Positions 17,169-25,512 of a stretch of 64,000 bases of DNA are shown here, piece after piece; within the stretch, counting starts at the first letter, position 1; every line of letters starts with the position of its first letter. The translations under genes were made by a program, and so were the position numbers. Origin of the DNA: Paenibacillus sp. H1-7 (GTDB lineage: Bacteria; Bacillota; Bacilli; Paenibacillales; NBRC-103111). The DNA lies in contig NZ_CP031168.1 of NCBI RefSeq assembly GCF_022354825.1, forward strand, positions 869,501-933,500, given 5' to 3'. The notes beneath the pieces were generated by a model. That model was not told where the DNA came from. It did not search any database and worked only from the letters and a program-made list of their open reading frames with translations.

Positions 17169-18449
17169 TTAATCTGCCTCCTTGGTTAAACTATGTATTG
17201 GGATATGCAGCGTGAATATCGTCCCTCGATCATCCTCCCCTGTTCGCAAATCTATCGTTCCCCCGAGCTGTTCCACCGCTTCTTTTACATAATAGAGACC
17301 GATCCCTGTAGACGGGTTGCCGGATGCGTCATATTTGGTCGTATAGCCGGGCTTGAATACAAGCTCACGCGCTTTCATCGGAATCCCCGGACCGCTGTCC
17401 TCAATCCGGAAGCCTACCCCATCCTTGGCCGGATAAACAAACAAGTCGATTTGTCCGGCGGAATCAATGGCTTCGACCGCATTGGCTACCAGATTATTAA
17501 GCAGCGACAGTGTGGTGTAAACGTGACAAGGAGGATACCTTCCTTGCATATGAAGCCCAAACTGTATGTCTTTGCCAAGCGACCGCGCATATTTACGGTT
17601 CGTCGCCACAATCAGCTCCGCGAGAGCCTCCATCGGCATATAATCCGATAGCGTTTCATCCGTCATGAGATCGGACAATCCGGCGTAGATGCGCTGGTTG
17701 TCCTTTTTGATTTCGTGGACTTGTCCCGCGATGGAGAGCGCCTTTTGAGCATAGCTCCCATCGAGCGGAGGATGATGATTCTTTAACGATTGATACAGTT
17801 CATACGATTCCCGGGTAATCGATTCGGCGTTTTGCAGCGTTTTCTTCAGATGAATCGATTCCTCGTGCAGATGGGAAATAAGCAGAAGCATCTCTTCATT
17901 GCGCTGCCGCTGCAAGGCTTCGGAGGCCTGAGATTGGCGAAGCTCCAGCAGATTAATAAAGCCTACCACAACAAAGCTGCGAAAAAAAGCAATGATCAGG
18001 ATCTGATTCAATATCGTCAGCGTAATCAGCCTGTCGGTCAGAGAGTAGCGGAAGAACAATTCCGTACACGAAGCGGCCATTTCCAGCACTACGCCGAGCA
18101 GTCCGACCTGGATAGGCCGGCTCTTGAATTTATGGATTTGCGTTAGCGCAAACGTGGCTGCATAGGCGACATAGTAGAAGAAAACAGGGCCGTGGTGCTG
18201 CAGCGAAGCGTACCAATCGAAGGATTCCTCCCACATCCAGTCGAGCGCAATTCGAAATACAACTACCGACAGGCCGGCCAGGAAGCCGGGGATCCATGGA
18301 GAAGGGCGGCGCATCCACAGCAAAAAGAAGAAGAAAACGGGCGGGCCGAGACTGAATCGGAAATCGTCGTAAAACGGGCGGAATTTCAACTCCCCTGCCA
18401 GCGGGATGACGATGATGATAAGAAGCAGAATGAACCGGTATTCTTTCAA
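17169..18449 (-). CDS. glnK: GlnK (YcbA)-type sensor histidine kinase
   Basis: The 426-residue kinase has about six membrane helices in its first 190 residues, a coiled segment, an H-box QVHEIKKDNQRI (His245) and an HATPase domain with NNLVANAVEAI, EDSGPGIP and STGIGLYYVKEAV. This fits the YcbA/GlnK class. The TTG start at 18449 has GAGGTG upstream; an earlier ATG at 18503 lacks one. Together with the regulator downstream it probably senses an amino or dicarboxylic acid and controls the symporter gene. Confidence 0.85.
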   Translation of the reverse strand: MKEYRFILLLIIIVIPLAGELKFRPFYDDFRFSLGPPVFFFFLLWMRRPSPWIPGFLAGLSVVVFRIALDWMWEESFDWYASLQHHGPVFFYYVAYAATFALTQIHKFKSRPIQVGLLGVVLEMAASCTELFFRYSLTDRLITLTILNQILIIAFFRSFVVVGFINLLELRQSQASEALQRQRNEEMLLLISHLHEESIHLKKTLQNAESITRESYELYQSLKNHHPPLDGSYAQKALSIAGQVHEIKKDNQRIYAGLSDLMTDETLSDYMPMEALAELIVATNRKYARSLGKDIQFGLHMQGRYPPCHVYTTLSLLNNLVANAVEAIDSAGQIDLFVYPAKDGVGFRIEDSGPGIPMKARELVFKPGYTTKYDASGNPSTGIGLYYVKEAVEQLGGTIDLRTGEDDRGTIFTLHIPIHSLTKEAD

Positions 18450-18570
18450 AATGGATGCACCTCGCGTTTGACAATCTGTTGAGCAAAGGCCGTCTGCCGC
18501 CAACTTGTATTATCTCCATAATAGAACTTTCGCTATGTGTGACCCAAATCATTTACAAAAAGATAAAAGC

Positions 18571-18622
18571 GTTTTGTAGATTTTCGTAGAGTTTTGTAGG
18601 TCGCCATTTACAATGCTTTATA
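18571..18622 (+). promoter_or_regulatory. Three tandem 10-bp repeats overlapping the symporter promoter
   Basis: GTTTTGTAGA, TTTTCGTAGA and GTTTTGTAGG follow one another at 18571-18600 with an exact 10-bp period, so they lie on one face of the helix. B. subtilis GlnL is reported to bind direct repeats of TTTTGT type. A possible -35 TTGTAG (18594-18599) overlaps the third repeat and TTTATA (18617-18622) is 17 bases further. This arrangement suits activation by the adjacent GlnL-like regulator. Confidence 0.65.
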
Positions 18623-18704
18623 CAAGTCATTCATCACTTATGCCGCTGGACATCCGGACCAAAAAGAAAGCGTTTTTACAAAATGAACCAAGGTGGGATG
18701 ATAC

Positions 18705-19997
18705 ATGAAAAAGTTTGGACTCGCAATACAAATTGTTATCGGTCTTATTCTCGGTATTATAGTCGGCGCCATCTTTTATGGCAACCCGATGATCGGAACG
18801 TATTTGCAGCCGATCGGGGATATTTTCATCCGTTTGATCAAAATGATCGTAGTGCCTATCGTCATCGCTTCGCTGATCATTGGTGTCGCCGGGGTCGGGG
18901 ACATCAAGAAGCTGGGCAAGCTGGGCGGCAAATCGATTTTGTATTTTGAGATTATTACAACCGTGGCTATTCTTCTCGGGCTCTTGGTCGCGAATATCGT
19001 TCACCCGGGCAAAGGTGTAGATATGACGCATCTGGTGAAATCGGACATCCAGCAATATGTCGATGCTGCCGATAAAGCTTCGCATTCCCACAGCTTTACC
19101 GACACGATCGTCAATATCGTTCCGAAAAATATTTTCGATGCATTCGCTAGAGGCGATATGCTCGCCGTGATTTTCTTCTCCGTCATGTTCGGCCTCGGGA
19201 TTGCGGCCATCGGCGAGAAGGGCAAGCCTGTCCTGGCGTTTTTCCAAGGGACGGCGGACGCCATGTTCTGGGTTACGAATCAGATTATGAAATTCGCGCC
19301 GCTTGGCGTATTTGCTCTCATCGGGATTACGGTTTCGAAGTTTGGCGTAAGCTCCTTGATTCCGCTAGGAAAGCTGGTCGTTTCGGTGTACGGTGCCATG
19401 TTCGTGTTCGTGCTCGTCGTTCTCGGGTTCGTGGCCCGTATGTGTGGAACGCGTATCACGTCGATTATCTCGATTCTGAAGGATGAAATCATTCTTGCGT
19501 ACTCCACAGCCAGCTCGGAGACGGTGCTGCCGAAAATTATGGAGAAAATGGAGAAGTTCGGCGTTCCTAAGGCGATTACTTCCTTTGTCATTCCTACGGG
19601 GTACTCGTTCAATCTGGACGGCTCCACGCTGTACCAGGCTATTGCGGCATTGTTCATCGCGCAAATGTACGGCATTGATATGCCGATCAGCGCTCAAATT
19701 ACGCTTGTTCTCGTCTTGATGGTCACTTCGAAAGGTATCGCGGGCGTGCCTGGAGTATCGTTCGTCGTGCTGCTGGCGACACTCGGCTCCGTCGGGATTC
19801 CGGTGGAAGGTCTTGCCTTCATTGCCGGTATCGACCGCATTCTGGATATGGCGCGCACGGTGGTGAACGTCATCGGCAACTCTCTTGCTGCCGTTGTTAT
19901 GGCGAAGTGGGAAGGCCAATACGATAAAAAAGAAGGCGAAGCCTACTTGCTTACGATCAAGCAAGCGAAGCAGGGTAGTAAAGTGGAAGCGGCGTAA
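18705..19997 (+). CDS. Dicarboxylate/amino acid:cation symporter (DAACS family)
   Basis: The 430-residue membrane protein belongs to the GltP/GltT/DctA family. It shows FIRLIKMIVVPIV, the hairpin region around STASSETVLPKIMEK, and FVIPTGYSFNLDGSTLYQ, which contains the conserved substrate- and cation-binding segment. These proteins import glutamate, aspartate or C4-dicarboxylates with sodium or protons. AGGTGGG precedes the ATG. It is divergent from the GlnK/GlnL-like genes and probably their target. Confidence 0.93.
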   Translation: MKKFGLAIQIVIGLILGIIVGAIFYGNPMIGTYLQPIGDIFIRLIKMIVVPIVIASLIIGVAGVGDIKKLGKLGGKSILYFEIITTVAILLGLLVANIVHPGKGVDMTHLVKSDIQQYVDAADKASHSHSFTDTIVNIVPKNIFDAFARGDMLAVIFFSVMFGLGIAAIGEKGKPVLAFFQGTADAMFWVTNQIMKFAPLGVFALIGITVSKFGVSSLIPLGKLVVSVYGAMFVFVLVVLGFVARMCGTRITSIISILKDEIILAYSTASSETVLPKIMEKMEKFGVPKAITSFVIPTGYSFNLDGSTLYQAIAALFIAQMYGIDMPISAQITLVLVLMVTSKGIAGVPGVSFVVLLATLGSVGIPVEGLAFIAGIDRILDMARTVVNVIGNSLAAVVMAKWEGQYDKKEGEAYLLTIKQAKQGSKVEAA

Positions 19998-20034
19998 AGC
20001 TTGCTGCATCCATCGGTTTGAGATTCATATTGAA

Positions 20035-20067
20035 AAAAAGCTGCCGGATCGATCCGCAGCTTTTTTT
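20035..20067. terminator. Bidirectional terminator
   Basis: AAAGCTGC and GCAGCTTT enclose a CGGATCGATCC loop, with A residues before and T residues after. It serves the symporter gene and the convergent PstS-like gene. Confidence 0.85.
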
Positions 20068-20096
20068 GTCGTTGAAGGGAGAAGGCTCGCGGGTGG

Positions 20097-21260
20097 TTAC
20101 AATGGCGTATAGCCGGTCTTTTCGACAAGCGATTGACCTTGCGGAGATAAAATCCATTGCAGCAGTGGGGCGACATTCGGGTTGCTGCTGCTAGTAGTAA
20201 TTGCATAAAATTCCGCGGCAAGAGGATAATGTCCGTTTTGAATCGTGCTCCGATTCGGAGCGATCCCGTCAACCTCCAGCAGCCGTATTTCCCCTTGCTG
20301 AATCATTTGCGTAGCAAAGAACAGAAAGGAATACCCGATCGCCTGCTCGTAATTTCGGTAAACGGCAGTGTGATCGATAATTTCCCCCATCCCGGCTGCA
20401 ATATCTTCTTTCGGAGGCGTCATCAGCGGCTTGTCCTCCATCCATCGCTGCAGCATCGATTGGCTGCCGCTATTTTCCGGACGCTGGAACGCACGGATTC
20501 GGCCGGGGCTGCCGCCAACCTCGCTCCAGTCCCGAATGTCCCCTGTATAGATGCCCTGCAGCTGGGCTTTGGACAGCCCCTGCACCGTATTGCGGGAATT
20601 GACGAAAAAGACGAACGCTTCGCGGCCGATAGGGGTCAGCTTCAGTTCGATGCCTTTGCTTCGCGCCGCTTCCAGCTGCTGCTTGGACGGCGCTGCGGCA
20701 AAAATCATATCGGCCTTTCCTTCCAGCAGATTGGAATAAGCGTCGGCCGTGGTGGTGCACATGACTTCGCTGTTCCGGAAATCGTATTCTTTTTCAGGGT
20801 ATACGGCTCGTGCAAACGCAGCATAAAGGGGATACAGGGCGGTTGCGCCGTCCAGTCTAGGCATGTCGGCTGCTAGCTTTAAGGTCGAGGGCTCATCCAA
20901 GGAGACGGCCTTCGTGTTGCTCCCGAAAGGCTGATAGACGCGAAGATCTACGCCTTGCTCGTTCACGGTTGCCAGGCTGTCGCGAGCATGCCGGTTATAT
21001 TCATATACCGAAACCGCCGATAAACCGGCGATAAGGCAGGTGACGAACAGGAGATTCGTCACTTTGGCTCTTACAAATGCAAACACCCACAGCACAATAA
21101 ATACCGCCAGCGTACAAGCGGCTGCATCGGCAAACCGCAGGTAAAATCGTTGTCCAACCATCAGCAAAATAATAAAGCGGGCAAACACCCAACCGATAAA
21201 CAAAAAGAAAAGCAGCAGTAAGCAGATCAACGACTTTTCCAGCACTGACTTCCAGTTCAT
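20097..21260 (-). CDS. Membrane-anchored PstS-like substrate-binding protein
   Basis: The 387-residue protein has three hydrophobic helices in its first 90 residues, followed by a periplasmic-binding-protein-like domain of the PstS type (SEVMCTTTADAYSNLLEGKADMIF, then NSRNTVQGLSKAQLQGIYTGDIRDWSEVGG and RPENSGSQSMLQRWM). The triple-helix anchor in place of a lipoprotein signal is unusual. No pst transporter genes are adjacent, so it may act as a sensor or a capture protein. GGAGGATAGGGA precedes the ATG. Confidence 0.8.
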   Translation of the reverse strand: MNWKSVLEKSLICLLLLFFLFIGWVFARFIILLMVGQRFYLRFADAAACTLAVFIVLWVFAFVRAKVTNLLFVTCLIAGLSAVSVYEYNRHARDSLATVNEQGVDLRVYQPFGSNTKAVSLDEPSTLKLAADMPRLDGATALYPLYAAFARAVYPEKEYDFRNSEVMCTTTADAYSNLLEGKADMIFAAAPSKQQLEAARSKGIELKLTPIGREAFVFFVNSRNTVQGLSKAQLQGIYTGDIRDWSEVGGSPGRIRAFQRPENSGSQSMLQRWMEDKPLMTPPKEDIAAGMGEIIDHTAVYRNYEQAIGYSFLFFATQMIQQGEIRLLEVDGIAPNRSTIQNGHYPLAAEFYAITTSSSNPNVAPLLQWILSPQGQSLVEKTGYTPL

Positions 21261-21398
21261 TCCCTATCCTCCCGAATCAAGCAGGCATTCAGCGGTTAAG
21301 CGCCATAACATCAGTGTAATTCAGGATGGATTTTCCATATAGTACTAATTTTTAATAGTACTGCTGGTTACTGAAAATATTTTTACGAAAAAGTTTTA

Positions 21399-21436
21399 AA
21401 TATTCCTTTACAGGAATATTCCCTTTGAGGTATATT
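21399..21436 (+). promoter_or_regulatory. Promoter with palindrome around the -35
   Basis: A perfect inverted repeat AATATTCC/GGAATATT (21399-21420) encloses TTTACA, which can serve as -35. TATATT lies 18 bases further (21431-21436). A repressor bound here would cover the promoter of the SRPBCC-DoxX pair. Confidence 0.55.
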
Positions 21437-21471
21437 ATAAACATGAAAACGAAAACGGAGGAATGAATGAT

Positions 21472-21966
21472 ATGGCAGAGAGCAGCAATGCACTGAATGG
21501 CACGGTAGCGTCGGTACAGGATAGGGAGATTATCGTCAAGCGGCAGTTTCGTGCGCCTCGCGAGCTTGTATTTTCCGCTTGGACGGATCCGCAGCAAGTC
21601 CCGCATTGGTGGGGGCCGCAAGGGTTCACGATCACGATAAGTCACATGGACGTAAGACCGGGCGGCGTATGGAGCTATGTGATGCATGGTCCGGACGGAG
21701 TCGATTACGACAATAAAATCGTCTACATTGAAGTCGTAAGACCCGAACGGTTGGTATACTCCCATGGCGATAATGAAGTAGAAGAACAATTCCGCGTGAC
21801 GGTAACGTTCGAAGAGATGGGGAGCCAGACCGAGATCACGATGCGATCTCTGTTCAAATCGGCCGAGGAGCTGGAGAAGGTCGTCAGAGAGTATGGAGCG
21901 GTAGAGGGAGCGAAGCAAACGATGGAACGCCTTGCAGAACGTGTAGCTGTCATGGTTGGGCAGTAA
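21472..21966 (+). CDS. SRPBCC (AHSA1-like) domain protein
   Basis: The 164-residue protein has the activator-of-Hsp90-ATPase-like START fold: VKRQFRAPRELVFSAWTDPQQVPHWWGP followed by a hydrophobic cavity pattern and a terminal helix GAVEGAKQTMERLAE. Such proteins bind hydrophobic ligands. They usually sit beside an ArsR regulator; here the only ArsR gene is 2.5 kb away. ATG 21472 is well spaced from CGGAGGA; ATG 21463 is too close. Confidence 0.85.
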   Translation: MAESSNALNGTVASVQDREIIVKRQFRAPRELVFSAWTDPQQVPHWWGPQGFTITISHMDVRPGGVWSYVMHGPDGVDYDNKIVYIEVVRPERLVYSHGDNEVEEQFRVTVTFEEMGSQTEITMRSLFKSAEELEKVVREYGAVEGAKQTMERLAERVAVMVGQ

Positions 21967-22002
21967 GAAGACATTTAAACTATAAGGAGCGTGTGATTAA
22001 TT

Positions 22003-22431
22003 ATGAAAAAAACCGTTGTGTTCTACTATGTTTGTACCGTGTTGCTGTCGCTTGTTATGGGAGTCGGTTCCATTCCTAACATTATGTCCGCACCTGAAGC
22101 CGTTGTTTTATTCGAGCATCTTGGCTATCCTGCCTATCTTCTGCCCTTCTTGGGAGTCGCCAAATTGCTGGGTGTCATAGCCATTTGGATCCCAGGCTTT
22201 CCGCGGATTAAAGAATGGGCGTATGCCGGCCTGGCCTTTGATATGGCAGGTGCTATGTATTCAATTATCGCTGTAGGAGATCCAGCCAGCGGATATCTGA
22301 CGTTTATTATCTTCTTCGCTATATTGGCAGGCTCTTACATTTGTCATCACCGGCTGGCTGCATTTAAAAGTCAAGCGAAGAAGCATTCAGAAGGAAACCG
22401 GATGAACGCGGAGTCGATTCAATCCGTATAA
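22003..22431 (+). CDS. DoxX-like membrane protein
   Basis: The 142-residue protein has four membrane helices and the DoxX-like family pattern (LGYPAYLLPFLGVAKLLGVIAI, then AYAGLAFDMAGA). Function is unknown; relatives are often co-transcribed with SRPBCC proteins, as here. AAGGAG lies rather far (about 13 bases) from the ATG. It probably shares the promoter of the SRPBCC gene. Confidence 0.85.
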   Translation: MKKTVVFYYVCTVLLSLVMGVGSIPNIMSAPEAVVLFEHLGYPAYLLPFLGVAKLLGVIAIWIPGFPRIKEWAYAGLAFDMAGAMYSIIAVGDPASGYLTFIIFFAILAGSYICHHRLAAFKSQAKKHSEGNRMNAESIQSV

Positions 22432-22464
22432 TCGGATTCAGGATGCTATCTGGCATCTGCCGAT

Positions 22465-22507
22465 AAAAAAGCCGCTTACTTCCATTGAGGGAGGTAAGCG
22501 GCTTTCT
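22465..22507. terminator. Shared terminator between convergent genes
   Basis: AAAGCCGCTTACTTCC pairs with GGAGGTAAGCGGCTTT with one wobble pair. The A-run on the left makes it a strong minus-strand terminator for the esterase gene. Confidence 0.8.
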
Positions 22508-22547
22508 GCTTCGGTTATATAGTCGCCTAGAGTGCGTCTGCGCTTTC

Positions 22548-23486
22548 CTAGAGCCAAGCATTGGCCAGAGCCACGGCGCCTCTCGCTGCGGCGGTCCCGG
22601 CCAGTGCATTCAGCATGACAAAGTCATGGATGATGCCCTGGAACCGGACCGCCGTCACTCTCACGCCGGCTTCGCGAAGCTTGTTGGCGTAAGCCTCCCC
22701 CTCATCGCGCAGAACATCGGCTTCCGCCGTAATGATTAGCGCCGGGGGGAGTCCGGCGAGCTGCTCTACGGAAGCGCGGAGAGGGGACGCTGTAATGTGT
22801 GACCGCTCCGCCGGATCGGTCGTGTACTGGTCCCAGAACCACTGCATGCCTTCGCGGCTCAGAAAGTATCCTTCTGCGAACTGCTTGTAAGATCCGGTAT
22901 CGAACGAGGCGTCCGTTACCGGATAAAACAGCAATTGCTTATGGATCGCAGGCCCTCCGCGCTCCTTGGCCATCAGTGTGACGGCGGCGGTCATGTTGCC
23001 GCCTACGCTGTCACCGGCGACCGTCAGTCTGGAAGGGTCTGCGCCGATTACCGGGCCGCGCTCGGCCACCCATTGGACGACGGCGTAAATCTCCTCGATA
23101 GCCGTCGGATACTTGCTCTCCGGAGATAGGCTGTAATTCGGGAAGACGACGGCGGACTGCGATCCGACGGCCAGCTCGCGGATCAGCCGGTCGTGCGTGT
23201 GCGCGTTGCCGAATACCCAGCCTGCCCCATGGATGTAGACGATAACAGGCAGCGGGGCTGAGGCGTTTTTCGGTTTTACCATCGTTACCGGCACCTTCCC
23301 GCCAGGGCCTCCGGGTATCGTGAGCTCGGTTATTTCCGCATCCGGCTTCGTAACCGGATCGGATTGCACTTCGTCTACCTTTTTGCGGCCTTTCTCGGGG
23401 CCGAGATCATACAGGTACGGGGGATTGGCCGCAGCCTCCACGAAGGCTTGCGCTTCCGGCTCCAGCCGGACTTTTTCATGGGACAT
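22548..23486 (-). CDS. Alpha/beta hydrolase, hormone-sensitive lipase family
   Basis: The 312-residue esterase has the HSL family motifs: oxyanion-hole HGAGWVFGN (one residue changed from HGGG), nucleophile elbow GDSVGGN with the catalytic Ser, an acid Asp in TAEADVLRDEG and the catalytic His in GIIHDF. No signal peptide is seen, so it is cytoplasmic. Substrates are probably short-chain esters. The ATG at 23486 has AAGGAG 8 bases upstream; the GTG at 23495 is too close to it. Confidence 0.9.
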   Translation of the reverse strand: MSHEKVRLEPEAQAFVEAAANPPYLYDLGPEKGRKKVDEVQSDPVTKPDAEITELTIPGGPGGKVPVTMVKPKNASAPLPVIVYIHGAGWVFGNAHTHDRLIRELAVGSQSAVVFPNYSLSPESKYPTAIEEIYAVVQWVAERGPVIGADPSRLTVAGDSVGGNMTAAVTLMAKERGGPAIHKQLLFYPVTDASFDTGSYKQFAEGYFLSREGMQWFWDQYTTDPAERSHITASPLRASVEQLAGLPPALIITAEADVLRDEGEAYANKLREAGVRVTAVRFQGIIHDFVMLNALAGTAAARGAVALANAWL

Positions 23487-23595
23487 CGGTATCACTCCTT
23501 TCGGGTTTGGGCTGTACTATGGTTTACCCGAAAGCTGAAGAAATATAACTCTGTTTCATGATTCGCATCTAACAACTGCTTATATCGTTATGCGT

Positions 23596-23885
23596 TTATC
23601 CTTCCACAGGCATAGCAGGACCCTTCAAATCCAATTGATAAAAAGCAAGATCAAGCCATTGATCAAATTTGTATCCTGCTTTTTTATGACTCCGGAATAT
23701 TCAAAGCCCAATTTTTCATGAAGCTTAATACTTTTCCCATTTGCAGCGTCGATTCCGGCAACTAATGTAGCGTATTCTCTGTCGGTAGCTATATGGATTA
23801 GCTCTTTTAGTAGCTTGGTTGCAATACCTTCATTTCTAATGGAGAAAGCTAAACCGAAGAGTCTATAAAACCGGATTCTAAATTT
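23596..23885 (-). pseudogene. GNAT acetyltransferase remnant with a frameshift
   Basis: Reading the minus strand gives the C-terminal half of a phosphinothricin-acetyltransferase-like GNAT: RNEGIATKLLKELIHIA, then AANGKSIKLHEKLGFEYSG. In the same frame it soon hits a stop. Adding one A to the run of six after GTCAT restores KKAGYKFDQWLDLAFYQLDL and a normal stop at 23596. The N-terminal half and start are missing. It is therefore a decayed gene with a homopolymer deletion. Confidence 0.75.
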
Positions 23886-23990
23886 CCGCTTTTGAAATAG
23901 TTTCTAGTTGTTAGACAGCATGTCATTTAGTACAAGCACGAGCATTCATTGGTTCATAAGATATCCTATCTTATTTTTAGGAGGAATCTT

Positions 23991-24296
23991 ATGGCGGCCA
24001 CAGTCAGGCAAGTATTATTTGAAATTGCTAGATTAAATACGAAATTGGCGGATGACGTACAGTTCAGAAAGAAATTTGAAGATATTATTGGCGATACGCA
24101 AACAGGCACCAACAAAAGAGTCCTGCAAATGAGAGCTCTGTTAAGATCAGCCGGCTTCAGATCACCGACTCGGGTACGGATATTTAATGATTTGGGAGAG
24201 ACGCCAAGGGTTATCATTTCTTATGATGCCACCGACGTCCAATTACAAACAGCCGTAACCCTTTCCTTTACGTTTCAATTGAACCCAGGACCATAA
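23991..24296 (+). CDS. Hypothetical protein, 101 residues
   Basis: I do not recognise this protein. It begins MAATVRQVLFEIARLN with an amphipathic helix, has a basic middle (MRALLRSAGFRSPTRVRIF) and ends in strand-like sequence and LNPGP. There is no signal peptide or membrane segment. AGGAGGAATC precedes the ATG at 23991, and a terminator follows at 24320, so it appears to be a genuine single-gene unit. The region is more AT-rich than its surroundings and lies beside an acetyltransferase relic, which suggests acquired DNA. Confidence 0.65.
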   Translation: MAATVRQVLFEIARLNTKLADDVQFRKKFEDIIGDTQTGTNKRVLQMRALLRSAGFRSPTRVRIFNDLGETPRVIISYDATDVQLQTAVTLSFTFQLNPGP

Positions 24297-24319
24297 GGAA
24301 GATAGCGATAACGATGAAC

Positions 24320-24346
24320 AAGGACGCCTAAAGGGTGTCCTTTTTG
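24320..24346 (+). terminator. Terminator of the 101-residue protein gene
   Basis: AAGGACGCC pairs with GGTGTCCTT around a short loop with a wobble pair, and T residues follow. Confidence 0.7.
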
Positions 24347-24394
24347 TTTTGAAAATTTCCATAAGAATCACATCCATCCGTATCCTGTAATGCG

Positions 24395-24423
24395 TTGACA
24401 GGACACTTCTTAGTGTCAATAAT
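24395..24423 (+). promoter_or_regulatory. Promoter and palindromic operator of the arsR-like gene
   Basis: A perfect TTGACA (24395-24400) and AATAAT (24418-24423) are 17 bases apart. GACACT/AGTGTC fills the spacer and TTGACA/TGTCAA extends the symmetry, which fits autoregulation by the ArsR protein. Confidence 0.6.
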
Positions 24424-24471
24424 ATGAGTAGGACGACATGCACTACATTGAGGATGATTGGAGAGGGTGGT

Positions 24472-24798
24472 ATGGAGGACGATCAATCACAAGATATTTA
24501 CGCCGCCGTCGCAGATCCAACTCGGCGTAAGCTGCTGCGTTTGCTGGCAGATGCGGGAGAGCTGCCTCTCAATGCATTAACGGTACATTTTCAGATGGGT
24601 CGTACTGCAGTTTCTAAGCATTTGACTATTCTTAAGGATGCCGGTCTCGTAACCAGCCAAAAGGTGGGAAGGGAAACGAGATATCGGCTGAATGCCGCTC
24701 CATTGAGAGAAATTGAGGATTGGTTATCGTTTTACAGGAAGTTTTGGATGGAAAGAATGCAACTTTTAAACCAGCTGTTACTGGAGGAGCAAGAATGA
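24472..24798 (+). CDS. ArsR family transcriptional regulator
   Basis: The 108-residue protein has the winged-helix pattern of the ArsR subgroup that controls SRPBCC genes: AVADPTRRKLLRLLADAGEL, then RTAVSKHLTILKDAGLV and GRETRYRLN. No metal-binding Cys is visible. The ATG at 24472 follows GAGAGGGTGG. The expected SRPBCC partner is not downstream; a T-poor hairpin (24819-24844) ends the unit directly after the stop. Confidence 0.88.
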   Translation: MEDDQSQDIYAAVADPTRRKLLRLLADAGELPLNALTVHFQMGRTAVSKHLTILKDAGLVTSQKVGRETRYRLNAAPLREIEDWLSFYRKFWMERMQLLNQLLLEEQE

Positions 24799-24818
24799 AT
24801 CCGACCGTTCGGCATAAC

Positions 24819-24850
24819 GCGGCTGCTGATTTGCCGGCAGCCGCTTCCTT
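24819..24850 (+). terminator. Hairpin after the arsR-like gene
   Basis: A perfect 8-bp GC-rich stem GCGGCTGC/GCAGCCGC is followed by TTCCTTATG. The T-run is weak. Confidence 0.5.
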
Positions 24851-24861
24851 ATGATTTGCCG

Positions 24862-25512
24862 CTATCGAAGAATAGAGCCCAGCTGCTCCACCTCATGAAC
24901 GATAAAAGTCGGATTCGCCTTATGCAGCTCGTCGAAGCTCCCATATCCGTAAGCGACTCCTATGGAGTCGATCCCCATATTTTTCGCCCCGATGATGTCA
25001 TGCTTTCTATCGCCTATCATAATAAAATCCTGCTTCTTATAGGAGCTCAGCTCATCCAGAATGTATTGAATGATTTCGGTCTTGGAGATTCTCGTACCAT
25101 CGAGATGGCTGCCGACAACAAAATCAAAATAAGAATTGATACGGAAATATTGCAAAATACGCTCAGCAAACACGGTAGGCTTCGAGGTGGCGACCGCGAG
25201 CCGCTTGCCCTCTGCCTTCAGCTGTGCCAACAGGGGTTCGATACCGGGGTACAGCTCGTTCTCAAACATGCCGGTTTCTTTGAATCGCTCTCTGTAATAA
25301 TCAATGGCGAGCTTTGTCTTCTCATCATCAAATGCATAGACGGCCGAGAATGATTCCTGCAGCGGCGGGCCGATAAAGGGCTCAAGCCGATCCAGATCGG
25401 GCTCGACAACCCCTAGCTTTTCGAGGGCGTATTGAACGCTCCGGGTAATTCCTTCTTTGGGATCGGATAAGGTTCCGTCCAAGTCAAAGAGAATGATTTT
25501 GTACTTGTTCAT
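24862..25512 (-). CDS. HAD superfamily phosphatase (Gph-like)
   Basis: The 216-residue protein has the HAD motifs in order: FDLDGTLSD with nucleophile Asp10, VATSKP, and IGDRKHDIIGAKN. The four-helix cap and length fit the phosphoglycolate phosphatase-like subfamily. The natural substrate cannot be assigned. It overlaps the upstream acetyltransferase gene by 4 bases (ATGA). Confidence 0.88.
   Translation of the reverse strand: MNKYKIILFDLDGTLSDPKEGITRSVQYALEKLGVVEPDLDRLEPFIGPPLQESFSAVYAFDDEKTKLAIDYYRERFKETGMFENELYPGIEPLLAQLKAEGKRLAVATSKPTVFAERILQYFRINSYFDFVVGSHLDGTRISKTEIIQYILDELSSYKKQDFIMIGDRKHDIIGAKNMGIDSIGVAYGYGSFDELHKANPTFIVHEVEQLGSILR

Noticed and set aside
24795-24854. A 19-residue frame overlapping the end of the arsR-like gene
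   Set aside because: It consists of a GC-rich hairpin and does not resemble the SRPBCC partner expected there.
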